Shown here: in pieces, positions 45,383 to 52,888 of the stretch
How the letters are laid out: each line of letters opens with the position of its first letter
Position numbering within the stretch: the first letter of the stretch is position 1
Source of the DNA: Alteraurantiacibacter aestuarii
GTDB taxonomy: Bacteria; Pseudomonadota; Alphaproteobacteria; Sphingomonadales; Sphingomonadaceae
NCBI RefSeq assembly: GCF_009827405.1
Contig: NZ_WTYY01000005.1
Coordinates: forward strand, 110,885-174,884
DNA length: 64,000 bases
Direction of reading: 5' to 3'
Translations under genes and position numbers: made by a program
The notes under the pieces: generated by a model
The model's database searches: none
What the model was told of the DNA's origin: nothing
What the model saw: the letters and a program-made list of their open reading frames with translations, nothing else

Positions 45383-45994
45383 ATGGCTTTCGAACTTATT
45401 TCCTTGCCCTATGACAGCGAAGCGCTGGCTCCGGCAATCAGTGCAGAAACGCTCAGCTATCACCATGGCAAGCACCACAAGGCCTATATCGACAAGACCA
45501 ACGCCGCCATCGAAGGCACCGATCTTGCAGGCAAGTCTCTGGAAGACGTGATCGCGGCGGCGCGCGGCTCCAACCAGGGCCTGTTCAACAATTCCGCGCA
45601 GAGCTGGAACCACGGTTTCTACTGGCACTCGCTCGCGTCCAGCAGCACCGGCCCTTCGGGCGATCTGGCTGCCAAGATTGACGAGGCTTTTGGCTCGCTT
45701 GACGATCTCAAGGCCAAGCTGAAGGATCGCGGCGCAGGCCATTTCGCCAGCGGCTGGGTGTGGCTGGCTGAAAAGGGCGGCAAGCTCTCGATCGAGGAAA
45801 CGCATGACGGCGATACGCTGGTGGATCAGGGCTTCAACCCGCTGCTGACCATCGACGTGTGGGAACACGCCTATTACCTCGATCACCAGAATGCCCGCCC
45901 GTCTTACCTGAGCGCAGTGGTCGACGGCCACCTCAACTGGGATTTTGCGGCGGACAACCTGGCCCGTGGCAGCGCCTGGACCTATCCGGCCTGA
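45383..45994 (+). CDS. sodB: Superoxide dismutase, Fe type
   Basis: Removes superoxide in the cytoplasm. The 203-residue protein has the Fe/Mn-SOD fold; metal ligands are His in ETLSYHHGKHH, His in AQSWNHGFYWHSL, and Asp and His in IDVWEHAYYLDHQN. The Gln in FNNSAQSWNH at the second-sphere position is typical of the iron enzyme. The ribosome site is AAGGG before ATG 45383. A strong bidirectional hairpin terminator follows 20 b after the stop. It is a single-gene unit. Confidence 0.96.
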   Translation: MAFELISLPYDSEALAPAISAETLSYHHGKHHKAYIDKTNAAIEGTDLAGKSLEDVIAAARGSNQGLFNNSAQSWNHGFYWHSLASSSTGPSGDLAAKIDEAFGSLDDLKAKLKDRGAGHFASGWVWLAEKGGKLSIEETHDGDTLVDQGFNPLLTIDVWEHAYYLDHQNARPSYLSAVVDGHLNWDFAADNLARGSAWTYPA

Positions 45995-46015
45995 TCCACA
46001 TTTGTTCGGACAATG

Positions 46016-46053
46016 AAAAGCCCGCCCCGTCGCATGGACGGGGCGGGCTTTTT
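46016..46053. terminator. Bidirectional rho-independent terminator
   Basis: A long perfect stem, AAAAGCCCGCCCCGTC against GACGGGGCGGGCTTTT, with a five-base loop (GCATG). T runs appear on both strands, so it can end both sodB (plus) and the periplasmic protein gene (minus). Confidence 0.93.
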
Positions 46054-46105
46054 CATGTCAGGGTTGCGGCTCAAGGCCGCAGCTCAGAGTTGCGGCGGCA
46101 CAATG

Positions 46106-46603
46106 TCAGCCGAGCGGATTTTGATCCCCGCAGCTATCGTAAACCCGGCCAATCGCATCGCGCGCGCCGGCCACATCAAATTCGATCGATCGCCGCGCGC
46201 CGTCCACCGGATCAAGTCGCACTTCAATATGGCTGGCATCGGCCAGGCTTTCCAGGAACGGGATCAGCGCCCGGTCGCGCCGCGTGTTCACCGCCTCCAC
46301 CGTATTTTGATAATAGCGCCATTTGGCATCGCGCGGCGTACTGCCGTCAAACAGCAGGGTCACATCCCTGATCGATGCCCGCGTGCTGGGCGCTCCCAGT
46401 GCCTCAGGCGTGTAGATCAGCGCGAATACGCTGCGATCGCCCGGCTCATTGCATTTCAGGATCAGCTGGTCGCCGCCGCTCGATTGCACGCCGGCCTGCA
46501 TCACGCCGTTTTCGTCTTCGAAAAAGCCCCAGTCAGTGTCCTGAGCGTATGCAGCTGTTGCCAATAGGGTGGCGCTTGCCACTCCGGTAAGAAATAAACG
46601 CAT
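46106..46603 (-). CDS. Exported protein of unknown function
   Basis: A 165-residue protein with a clear signal peptide (MRLFLTGVASATLLATAAYAQ). The mature protein is mixed alpha/beta: DWGFFEDENGVMQAGVQSSGGDQLILKC, SVFALIYTPEALGAPSTRA, SIRDVTLLFDGSTPRDAKWRYYQNTVEAV, HIEVRLDPVDGARRSIEFDVAGARDAIGRVYDSC. Two cysteines could form one disulfide. I do not recognise a domain family with certainty. ATG 46603 was preferred to the upstream in-frame start at 46618 since it begins the signal peptide directly. It is transcribed alone, between the AI-2E permease gene and the shared terminator. Confidence 0.75.
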   Translation of the reverse strand: MRLFLTGVASATLLATAAYAQDTDWGFFEDENGVMQAGVQSSGGDQLILKCNEPGDRSVFALIYTPEALGAPSTRASIRDVTLLFDGSTPRDAKWRYYQNTVEAVNTRRDRALIPFLESLADASHIEVRLDPVDGARRSIEFDVAGARDAIGRVYDSCGDQNPLG

Positions 46604-46771
46604 GGTCTTCCCCTCCAAGCATCCTCTTCCCTGTCCGGAATTTCAACGCAGGAGGGCCACCATGATTATTGCATGTGCAGCGCCCGGCAAATATTCATCC
46701 ATCCCGGCACACAGGGTTGCCCCCAGCCTATCGTTTTACTTGAGAAAGGCAAGGTCGGGCCAGGCTGGCCT

Positions 46772-47935
46772 TCAATCCTCGTCTGCCAGCTCCAGGATGT
46801 TGGTCGCAAACAGCGGTTCGCCAAACAGGAAACCGATCAGGTTGGGCTTGCCCAGATGATCGACCAGTGCGGTCAGCGTCAGCAGGATGGGAACGGACAG
46901 AAGCGCGCCCGTCACGCCCCAGATCCAGCTGAAATAGGACAGGGCGAGCAGGATCAGCACCGGGTTCATGGTGAAGCGGGCGCCCAGGACCGAAGGCGTG
47001 ATGACATTGGCCTCCACCGTATGCAGCCCCAGATAGGCGGCGGCCGGAATCAGCCCGATCAACGGCACATCGGCGGTGCCCAGACCAAACAGGGTGAGCA
47101 GCGCGATCATGATCATCGGGCCGATGTAAGGCAGGAAATTGAGCAGCGCCGCCAGTCCGCCCCACATCACCGGCGCATCCATGCCCAGCGCCCAGGCGCC
47201 CAGCGCCACGATCACGCCAACGCCCAGATTGATCAGGCCAACGGTCAGGATATAGGCGGCCACCCGGTCCTGCACCTCGCGCATGACCCGCGCTGCCTTG
47301 AGGCTGGAATCGACCTGCTGGCGTTGCAGCAGCAGGCGGCGGCGCAGGCGCACGCGGGCTTCTATCATGAAGAACGCCAGCATGATGGTGAGCAGAATTT
47401 CCAGCACCACGGTGGGGGTGGCAAAGGCCAGCTGTTCCAGCATGGACGGTCCGGCCAGGACCACCTGCTGCCCACTCTCCGCGCCGACGATGCCGGCAAC
47501 CTGTTCGTTCAGCCGCACGATCCACTGCATGGACCCTTTGAGGTGGCTGAAATGCTCGCCAATGCGGGCAATCATCGCGGGTACTTCGTCAAACAAGGTC
47601 ACCGCCGGGCGCAGAACCACGGTCAGCGCCAGCGACACGATTGCCAGAAACAGCAGCAGCGCCATCAGCGATGCGATGAAGTTGGGCACGCCCCAGCTGG
47701 CCAGCCGGTCTGCCAGCGGGGACAGCAGGATGGTGAGAATAATCGCGGTGACCAGCGGCAGGAAGACGATGGCGCCGATCGAAAGAACGAACGGCAGGGC
47801 CAGAAACAGGCCAACTGCCAGCAACAGGACCAGCGCCGAGATCAGGCGCAGTTCCTGTGCCGCAAAAGTCATGGCCTGTTTGCGCACCGGCGATTGCGGC
47901 TTTTCCTGACCTTTGACTTGCGTTGGTGTCTTCAT
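46772..47935 (-). CDS. AI-2E family transporter (PerM/YdiK-type permease)
   Basis: A 387-residue inner-membrane protein with about eight helices: LRLISALVLLLAVGLFLALPFVLS and GAIVFLPLVTAIILTILLSPLADRL at the N-terminus, and the family C-terminal core GVIVALGAWALGMDAPVMWGGLAALLNFLPYIGPMI with LNFLPYIGP as hallmark, then GLHTVEANVITPSVLGARFTMNPVLILLAL. Members are named for proposed autoinducer-2 export, but several act as ion or other transporters, so the substrate is open. It lies downstream of ecfG in the same direction with a 69 b gap. Confidence 0.92.
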   Translation of the reverse strand: MKTPTQVKGQEKPQSPVRKQAMTFAAQELRLISALVLLLAVGLFLALPFVLSIGAIVFLPLVTAIILTILLSPLADRLASWGVPNFIASLMALLLFLAIVSLALTVVLRPAVTLFDEVPAMIARIGEHFSHLKGSMQWIVRLNEQVAGIVGAESGQQVVLAGPSMLEQLAFATPTVVLEILLTIMLAFFMIEARVRLRRRLLLQRQQVDSSLKAARVMREVQDRVAAYILTVGLINLGVGVIVALGAWALGMDAPVMWGGLAALLNFLPYIGPMIMIALLTLFGLGTADVPLIGLIPAAAYLGLHTVEANVITPSVLGARFTMNPVLILLALSYFSWIWGVTGALLSVPILLTLTALVDHLGKPNLIGFLFGEPLFATNILELADED

Positions 47936-48004
47936 GACCGCGCCACTATTCCCCCCGAATCGAATTCATGCATGGCGCTGCCCGCACCGTCGATCAAGTG
48001 TGCG

Positions 48005-48634
48005 TCATCTGGTTGGTTCGGTTTCACCGCGCCCGGCGGCCACTTCATCCAGTTCTTCCAGAATGGCGCGGTGGGCAGACGGGTCGCCGATTGCCCGATC
48101 CGGGATGTCGCCATCCTCGATCATGCTGGTCAATGCCGCACGCGCGCGGCCCACGCGGCTCTTGATCGTGCCAACGGCGCAGCCGCAGATGCTGGCCGCC
48201 TCCTCATAGGAAAAGCCGCCTGCACCCACGAGCAGCAAGGCTTCGCGCCGTTCCGCCGGAAGGGTCAGCAGGGCGCGGTGCAGATCGGACAGGTGGATCG
48301 GTTCTTCCTGGCCGGCCGGCGCTGTCAGAATGCGCTCGGCCACGCCTTCATCATACTCCCCGCGAAAGCGGTTGCGGCGCATATCGGTGAGATAGGCGTT
48401 GCGCAGGATCACGAAGGTCCAGGCGCGCATGGAAGTGCCAGGTTCAAACCGCTCCTGCGCAGCCCACGCCTTGAGCAGGGCTTCCTGCACAAGGTCATCG
48501 GCCATATCGGGGCGTCCGCACAAGCCGCGGGCAAAGGCGCGCAGGTGCGGAACTACATCGGTCAGTGCCTTCTTGAAGTCACGCTTGTCCTCCGCACTTC
48601 GCTTTGGAAGCGGGCGTTTCTCATCGCCGCTCAT
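48005..48634 (-). CDS. ecfG: EcfG-type ECF sigma factor of the general stress response
   Basis: A 209-residue sigma factor that directs transcription of general stress response genes in Alphaproteobacteria. Region 2 is VPHLRAFARGLCGRPDMADDLVQEALLKAW and MRAWTFVILRNAYLTDMRRNRFRGEYDE; region 4 is LHRALLTLPAERREALLLVGAGGFSYEEAASICGCAVGTIKSRVGRARAAL, the characteristic EcfG helix-turn-helix with CxxGT. The C-terminal tail (EDGDIPDRAIGDPSAH) resembles other EcfG proteins. Start overlaps the nepR stop by four bases (ATGA), so the anti-sigma factor and sigma factor are made together. Confidence 0.93.
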   Translation of the reverse strand: MSGDEKRPLPKRSAEDKRDFKKALTDVVPHLRAFARGLCGRPDMADDLVQEALLKAWAAQERFEPGTSMRAWTFVILRNAYLTDMRRNRFRGEYDEGVAERILTAPAGQEEPIHLSDLHRALLTLPAERREALLLVGAGGFSYEEAASICGCAVGTIKSRVGRARAALTSMIEDGDIPDRAIGDPSAHRAILEELDEVAAGRGETEPTR

Positions 48635-48825
48635 TCGCTGGCGCCATCGTCTAGTTTCGAAAGCAGGGCTGCGAGATCGTCAGGCAGGGGTTCATCCACG
48701 ACGGAATCATAGAATTGCTTCAGGCCATCGGCCCAATCAGGTTTGCTGACTGGCACTGCGCCGCCGGCTTTCATCTTTCCGGACTTGTCATGTCCATCTC
48801 CGCCATTCTTGCCACGATCACTCAT
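48631..48825 (-). CDS. nepR: NepR family anti-sigma factor
   Basis: A 64-residue protein that holds EcfG inactive until PhyR is phosphorylated and takes NepR away. The first 30 residues are Gly/Lys-rich and disordered; the conserved helices are WADGLKQFYDSVVDEPLPDDLAALLSKLDD, nearly the family consensus (GLRxLYDSVxxEPxPDxxxxLLxKLD). The start may be ATG 48825 (MSDRGKNGGD) or the in-frame start at 48837. It is transcribed with ecfG from the divergent spacer. It is small enough to be missed by automatic gene calling. Confidence 0.9.
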   Translation of the reverse strand: MSDRGKNGGDGHDKSGKMKAGGAVPVSKPDWADGLKQFYDSVVDEPLPDDLAALLSKLDDGASE

Positions 48826-48936
48826 TGTCTGTTTCAAACCCGTCCAGTCTGGCAGTCACAGCCACGCTGTGCACTGCAAAAGTGTTGCGCCAGTGCACCG
48901 CCATAATAATGCACTGGTCTGCTATTGCGTAAAATT

Positions 48937-48963
48937 GGAACGAAATGGGCGCGCTACGGTTCC
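48937..48963. promoter_or_regulatory. Bidirectional EcfG-type promoter
   Basis: On the minus strand, reading from 48963, GGAAC is followed by 16 b and CGTT, a perfect match to the EcfG consensus, pointing at nepR-ecfG (start 114 b away). On the plus strand GGAAC at 48937-48941 is followed by 16 b and GGTT at 48958-48961 (three of four positions), pointing at the histidine kinase (start 50 b away). The two sites share the same bases in a near-palindromic arrangement, implying autoregulation of the whole locus. Confidence 0.75.
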
Positions 48964-49010
48964 CCGATGGACTGATCTAATCGCAACGGGGTGTTGATGG
49001 GACCTTTTCG

Positions 49011-50726
49011 GTGAACACGGTAAAGCAGAGACGCAGCAAAGTGCAGCGATGGCTCGTCCGCTTTCCGCGTGCATTGCCGGTCAGCATCTTCGTGCTGATT
49101 TCCGCGATCACGGTGCTGTCCATTTTCTCGATTGAGCGCAGCGAGGAGCGGCAGGCTTCCGCCGAACTGAGCAGCCGCACCATCGCCATCGCCTCGGCGC
49201 TGGAGCGGCGGGCCAATGCCAGCAGCGCCTATCTGCGGGCAGGAGCCGCCCTGCTGGCTTCGCTCGATTCTGTCCCGCCCGCCAGTTTCCGGCGCTTTGT
49301 CAGCGAACTCCGGCTCGATGCCGATTATCGCGGTGCGGAAGGCATTGGCTGGGCAATGGTGGTGCGTCCCGATGAAATCGACGCGTTCGAGGTGATTCTC
49401 CAGGCCGATTCGACTGTCGCGGCCCGGCTCTATCCGCGCCCGTCAGGTGATCAGCCCTTTTCTGTCCCGGTGACCTATTTGCAGCCCGATACGGAGCGCA
49501 ATCGACGAGCGCTGGGCTTTGACATGTACTCAGATCCGGTGCGCCGCGCGGCCATGCAGGAGGCAGAGCGGACAGCGCGGCCCACGGCCAGTGGCAAGGT
49601 GGTGCTGCAACAGGAAGGCGATGGCGAGCAGCCCGGCTTCCTGATCTATATGCCGGTGTTTGAAGCAGCGCCCGGCGGGCGGCGCTTGCGCGGTTTCATT
49701 TACAGCCCCTTCAACGCGCAGGACTTCCTCTCCAGCGCGCTCGAACTGGAAGATGCCGGCAATTACGGCGTCAGCCTGTTCTATGGCTCGGCGACCGAGC
49801 AGAACCTGCTGGCCAGCACAATTATCTCCAGTGGCGAGGAGCGCGAGCAGCACCGCGAACTGGTGACCATCGCCAACGCGCCCTTCGTGCTGCAAGTCAG
49901 CCGCGCGGACAGTGGCTTTCTTTCCGGTCTTTCGATGGCGACCCTGATCTTCGGCATGCTGGTGGCCAGCCTGCTGATGCTCCTCGTGCGCATGCTGACG
50001 CAGCAGGCGGTGGAGGACGAAGCCTCGCTCATCTGGTTTGAGGAACAGGCATCGATCCGCAATTCGCTGACCCGCGAACTGAACCACCGGGTCAAGAATA
50101 CGCTGGCCAATGTCCTGTCTATCATCGCCCTCACCCGCAGGCGGGCAGAGGATGTCAGCGAATTCGCCAACGGGCTGGACGGGCGCATTCGGGCGCTGTC
50201 CGCCACGCATGACCTGCTGACCAAGTCCGACTGGGGCACCACGCCGATCGGCGACGTGGTGCAGGCCGAACTGCGCCCTTATGCGCAGGACAAGGACCAC
50301 GTGGTAGAGGCGACCGGGCCGGAAATCGAACTCGCCCCCAATGATGCATTGTCGCTGGGTCTGGCCATGCATGAGCTGGCCACCAATGCCGCCAAATATG
50401 GCGCGCTCAGCCGGGCCGGCGGCAAGGTCACCATCACGTGGGAAATGGCCGGAGAAGCGCTGGTCAGGGTGGAATGGGTGGAAAGCGGCGGACCGGCAGT
50501 GCCGCAGCAGCGTGGCCGCGGTTTCGGCACCGATCTGATCGAACGTATCGTGGCGCATGAATTGCGCAATCCGGTGGAGCTGATTTTCGATCCCGCCGGC
50601 GTGCGCTGCACGATGATGATCCCGGTCCGCCAGCCGACCGAATTCGCCATCCGGGCCAGCAAGCCGGAAACACGCCGGATGCGCCGCGCGATGAACGACC
50701 TCGCGCGATCCGATCACCAAGGCTGA
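49011..50726 (+). CDS. CHASE-domain HWE/HisKA_2-type sensor histidine kinase (general stress response)
   Basis: A 571-residue membrane kinase. A first helix (ALPVSIFVLISAITVLSIFSI), a periplasmic CHASE sensor domain (GIGWAMVVRPDEIDAFE, PFSVPVTYLQPDTERNRRALGFDMYSDPVRRAAMQEAERT) and a second helix near residue 310 (GLSMATLIFGMLVASLLMLLV) precede the kinase core. The phospho-acceptor His lies in TRELNHRVKNTLANVLSIIALTR, the HisKA_2/HWE form; the ATP site has AMHELATNAAKYGAL and GGPAVPQQRGRGFGTDLI. It is divergent from nepR-ecfG and most likely controls PhyR, as PhyK/PhyP-type kinases do. The start codon is GTG 49011. The PhyR gene is not in the window. Confidence 0.92.
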   Translation: MNTVKQRRSKVQRWLVRFPRALPVSIFVLISAITVLSIFSIERSEERQASAELSSRTIAIASALERRANASSAYLRAGAALLASLDSVPPASFRRFVSELRLDADYRGAEGIGWAMVVRPDEIDAFEVILQADSTVAARLYPRPSGDQPFSVPVTYLQPDTERNRRALGFDMYSDPVRRAAMQEAERTARPTASGKVVLQQEGDGEQPGFLIYMPVFEAAPGGRRLRGFIYSPFNAQDFLSSALELEDAGNYGVSLFYGSATEQNLLASTIISSGEEREQHRELVTIANAPFVLQVSRADSGFLSGLSMATLIFGMLVASLLMLLVRMLTQQAVEDEASLIWFEEQASIRNSLTRELNHRVKNTLANVLSIIALTRRRAEDVSEFANGLDGRIRALSATHDLLTKSDWGTTPIGDVVQAELRPYAQDKDHVVEATGPEIELAPNDALSLGLAMHELATNAAKYGALSRAGGKVTITWEMAGEALVRVEWVESGGPAVPQQRGRGFGTDLIERIVAHELRNPVELIFDPAGVRCTMMIPVRQPTEFAIRASKPETRRMRRAMNDLARSDHQG

Positions 50727-50789
50727 TCCGGCCCGGATTGCGCCTGCCCGGGCTGGACCCGCTATATTCCCTTGTATACAGCACCGCCG

Positions 50790-51557
50790 GTGACTTCCGC
50801 TTTGCGAATCCTCCTTGCCATCTGGCTGGCTCTGCCGCTGCTCGCGTCCTGTGCGCCGGCGCAGCAGCGCGGTCCGGTGGTGCTTGCCGCCGCCAGCCTG
50901 ACAGATGCGATGGAGGAAGTTGCCGATAGCTGGGAAGCGCAGGGCCATGCCCGCCCGGTGCTGTCCTTTGCCGGAACATCCTCTCTGGCACGGCAGGTGG
51001 AGGCAGGCGCCCCTGCGGATATATTCGTTTCCGCCGACAGCGAATGGATGGACTGGCTGGAGGATCGCGATCTGGTCAGGGCCGGATCGCGCCATGATCT
51101 GCTGACCAATGATCTGGTGATCGTGGGCGATGAGAACCACACGCCTGAAGGCGAATACCGGGAATCGCCCGCCCTGCTGATCGGCAAGGCCCGCTTTGCG
51201 ATGGGCGATGCGGACAGCGTGCCCGCAGGCCGCTATGCCAGGGCCGCGCTGGAGCGGATTGGCCAGTGGGAAGCTCTGCGCGATCAGGCCGTGCCGACTG
51301 ACAGCGTGCGTGCCGCGGTGGCGCTGGTTGAGCGCGGGGAGGTTCCCTACGCCATCGTCTATGCGACCGATGCAAAGGCCATGACCAAGGGCGGGCTGGC
51401 GGGCCTGTTTCCTGCCGGCAGCCTTGATCCGATTGTCTATCCGGCGGCGCAGCTGGCCTCCAGCAGTCACGCCGATGCGGCGGAATTCCTGACCTTCCTG
51501 CGCTCGGATCAGGCAGGCGCAATATTTGCCGCCTATGGTTTTGGGCTGGCGCGATGA
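50790..51557 (+). CDS. modA: Molybdate ABC transporter substrate-binding lipoprotein
   Basis: A 255-residue periplasmic binding protein. The lipoprotein signal LRILLAIWLALPLLASC has the lipobox LASC. The fold shows VVLAAASLTDAMEEVADSWEAQG, LSFAGTSSLARQVEAGAPADIFVSADSEWMDWL, LTNDLVIVG and AVALVERGEVPYAIVYATDA, the ModA pattern. Neither GTG 50790 nor TTG 50772 has a strong ribosome site; GTG gives a normal short n-region. ModB overlaps its stop (ATGA-like), then modC, so the genes make one operon. Confidence 0.95.
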   Translation: MTSALRILLAIWLALPLLASCAPAQQRGPVVLAAASLTDAMEEVADSWEAQGHARPVLSFAGTSSLARQVEAGAPADIFVSADSEWMDWLEDRDLVRAGSRHDLLTNDLVIVGDENHTPEGEYRESPALLIGKARFAMGDADSVPAGRYARAALERIGQWEALRDQAVPTDSVRAAVALVERGEVPYAIVYATDAKAMTKGGLAGLFPAGSLDPIVYPAAQLASSSHADAAEFLTFLRSDQAGAIFAAYGFGLAR

Positions 51558-52255
51558 GCCTGGCCCTCTCGCCGATGGAATGGGCGGTGGTTGCCCTGTC
51601 GCTCAAGGTCAGCCTGGTGGCGGTGCTGGGGACGATGCCGGTCGCCTATGGCCTTGCCTGGCTGCTGGCGCGGCGGCGCTTTCCCGGCCGCATGCTGCTC
51701 GATGCGCTGGTGCATCTGCCGCTGGTGGTTCCGCCGGTGGTGACCGGCTGGCTGCTGCTGGTGCTGTTTGGCCGCAACGGCCCCATCGGTGCATGGCTGG
51801 AACAGGTGCTGGGCGTGACGCTGGTGTTTCGCTGGACCGGCGCGGCGCTGGCAGCAGCGGTCATGGCCCTGCCGCTGATGGTGCGCGCCATGCGCCTGTC
51901 GATCGAGGCGGTGGACCGGCGGCTGGTGGGCGCGGCACGCAGCCTGGGGGCGAGCAAATGGCGCGCCTTTGCCACCATCACCCTGCCGCTCAGCCTGCCG
52001 GGTATCCTTGCCGGTGCGGTGCTGGGCTTTGCCCGCTCGCTGGGGGAATTTGGTGCCACCATCACCTTTGCCTCCAATATCGCCGGTGAAACGCGCACGC
52101 TGCCGCTGGCGATTTACAGCGGCCTGCAAATGCCCGGTGGGGAGGATCAGGTGACCCGGCTGGCGATCATTTCCATCCTGCTCTCGCTTGGCGCCCTGCT
52201 GGTATCGGAGATGCTGGTGCGCAGGTCTGCCGGGAGCCGCGCCCATGTACTTTGA
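51554..52255 (+). CDS. modB: Molybdate ABC transporter permease
   Basis: A 233-residue inner-membrane permease with five to six helices: ALSLKVSLVAVLGTMPVAYGLAWLL, ALVHLPLVVPPVVTGWLLLVLFG and the coupling-loop EAA motif EAVDRRLVGAARSLGASKWRAFATITLPLSLPGILAG. The sequence ARSLGEFGATITFASNIAGETRTLPLAIY is diagnostic of ModB/CysT-type permeases. It is translated in overlap with modA upstream and modC downstream (the modC ATG lies inside the last codons). Confidence 0.95.
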   Translation: MSLALSPMEWAVVALSLKVSLVAVLGTMPVAYGLAWLLARRRFPGRMLLDALVHLPLVVPPVVTGWLLLVLFGRNGPIGAWLEQVLGVTLVFRWTGAALAAAVMALPLMVRAMRLSIEAVDRRLVGAARSLGASKWRAFATITLPLSLPGILAGAVLGFARSLGEFGATITFASNIAGETRTLPLAIYSGLQMPGGEDQVTRLAIISILLSLGALLVSEMLVRRSAGSRAHVL

Positions 52256-52868
52256 GATCAGCCTGCGCCACCGCATTGGTGAGCGCGATATCGTGCTCGA
52301 CCTGCAAAGCAACGCCCCGCTCACCGCGCTGGTGGGCATATCGGGCGCGGGCAAGACCACCGTGCTCAACTGCATCGCCGGGCTGATGAGGCCAGACAGC
52401 GGGCGCATCGCCATCGCCGGTGAAGTGCTGCTGGATACCCGCAACGCCATCGACCTGCCGCCAGAACAGCGCCGCGCGGGATATGTGTTCCAGGATGCGC
52501 GGCTGTTCCCGCACATGAAAGTCGCCGCCAATCTTGCTTATGGCGAGAAGATGGCGCGCACCGAAGATCGCTGGATCACGCGTGACAAGGTGGTCGACCT
52601 GCTGGGAATTCCCCACCTGCTCCAACGCTGGCCCGCCACCCTCTCTGGCGGAGAAGTGCGGCGGGTGGCGATCGGGCGGGCGCTGCTGTCAGCGCCGCGC
52701 TTCCTGTTGCTGGACGAGCCTATGGCCTCGCTCGACGCGGCCCGGATCGACGATATCAGGCGCCTGATCGAGGACATCCGCGACGAATTGCAGGTTCCGA
52801 CCCTGCTGGTCAGTCACGACAGGACGGAAGTGAAAAGGCTGGCGGGCCGGATATTCAGTCTGGACTGA
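52245..52868 (+). CDS. modC: Molybdate ABC transporter ATP-binding protein, short form
   Basis: A 207-residue ATPase: Walker A GISGAGKTT, Q-loop GYVFQDARLFPHM, signature LSGGEVRRVAIGRALL, Walker B FLLLDEPMASLD and the switch His in LLVSHDRTEV. The usual ModC has about 350 residues with a C-terminal TOBE/Mop domain that binds molybdate for feedback; that domain is missing and the frame stops right after the ATPase core (AGRIFSLD). The stop is followed by a convergent gene, so no displaced TOBE fragment is present. ATG 52245 overlaps modB by 11 bases. Confidence 0.93.
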   Translation: MYFEISLRHRIGERDIVLDLQSNAPLTALVGISGAGKTTVLNCIAGLMRPDSGRIAIAGEVLLDTRNAIDLPPEQRRAGYVFQDARLFPHMKVAANLAYGEKMARTEDRWITRDKVVDLLGIPHLLQRWPATLSGGEVRRVAIGRALLSAPRFLLLDEPMASLDAARIDDIRRLIEDIRDELQVPTLLVSHDRTEVKRLAGRIFSLD

Positions 52869-52888
52869 TCCGGCCCGCTGAAGAGGAT

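Noticed and set aside
46673..48712. Long plus-strand frame across the AI-2E permease and ecfG genes
   Set aside because: Gln/His/Arg-rich shadow of two well-supported minus-strand genes.
52245..52868. Frameshifted modC
   Set aside because: The frame ends cleanly after the ATPase core and no TOBE fragment is found in other frames before the convergent gene.
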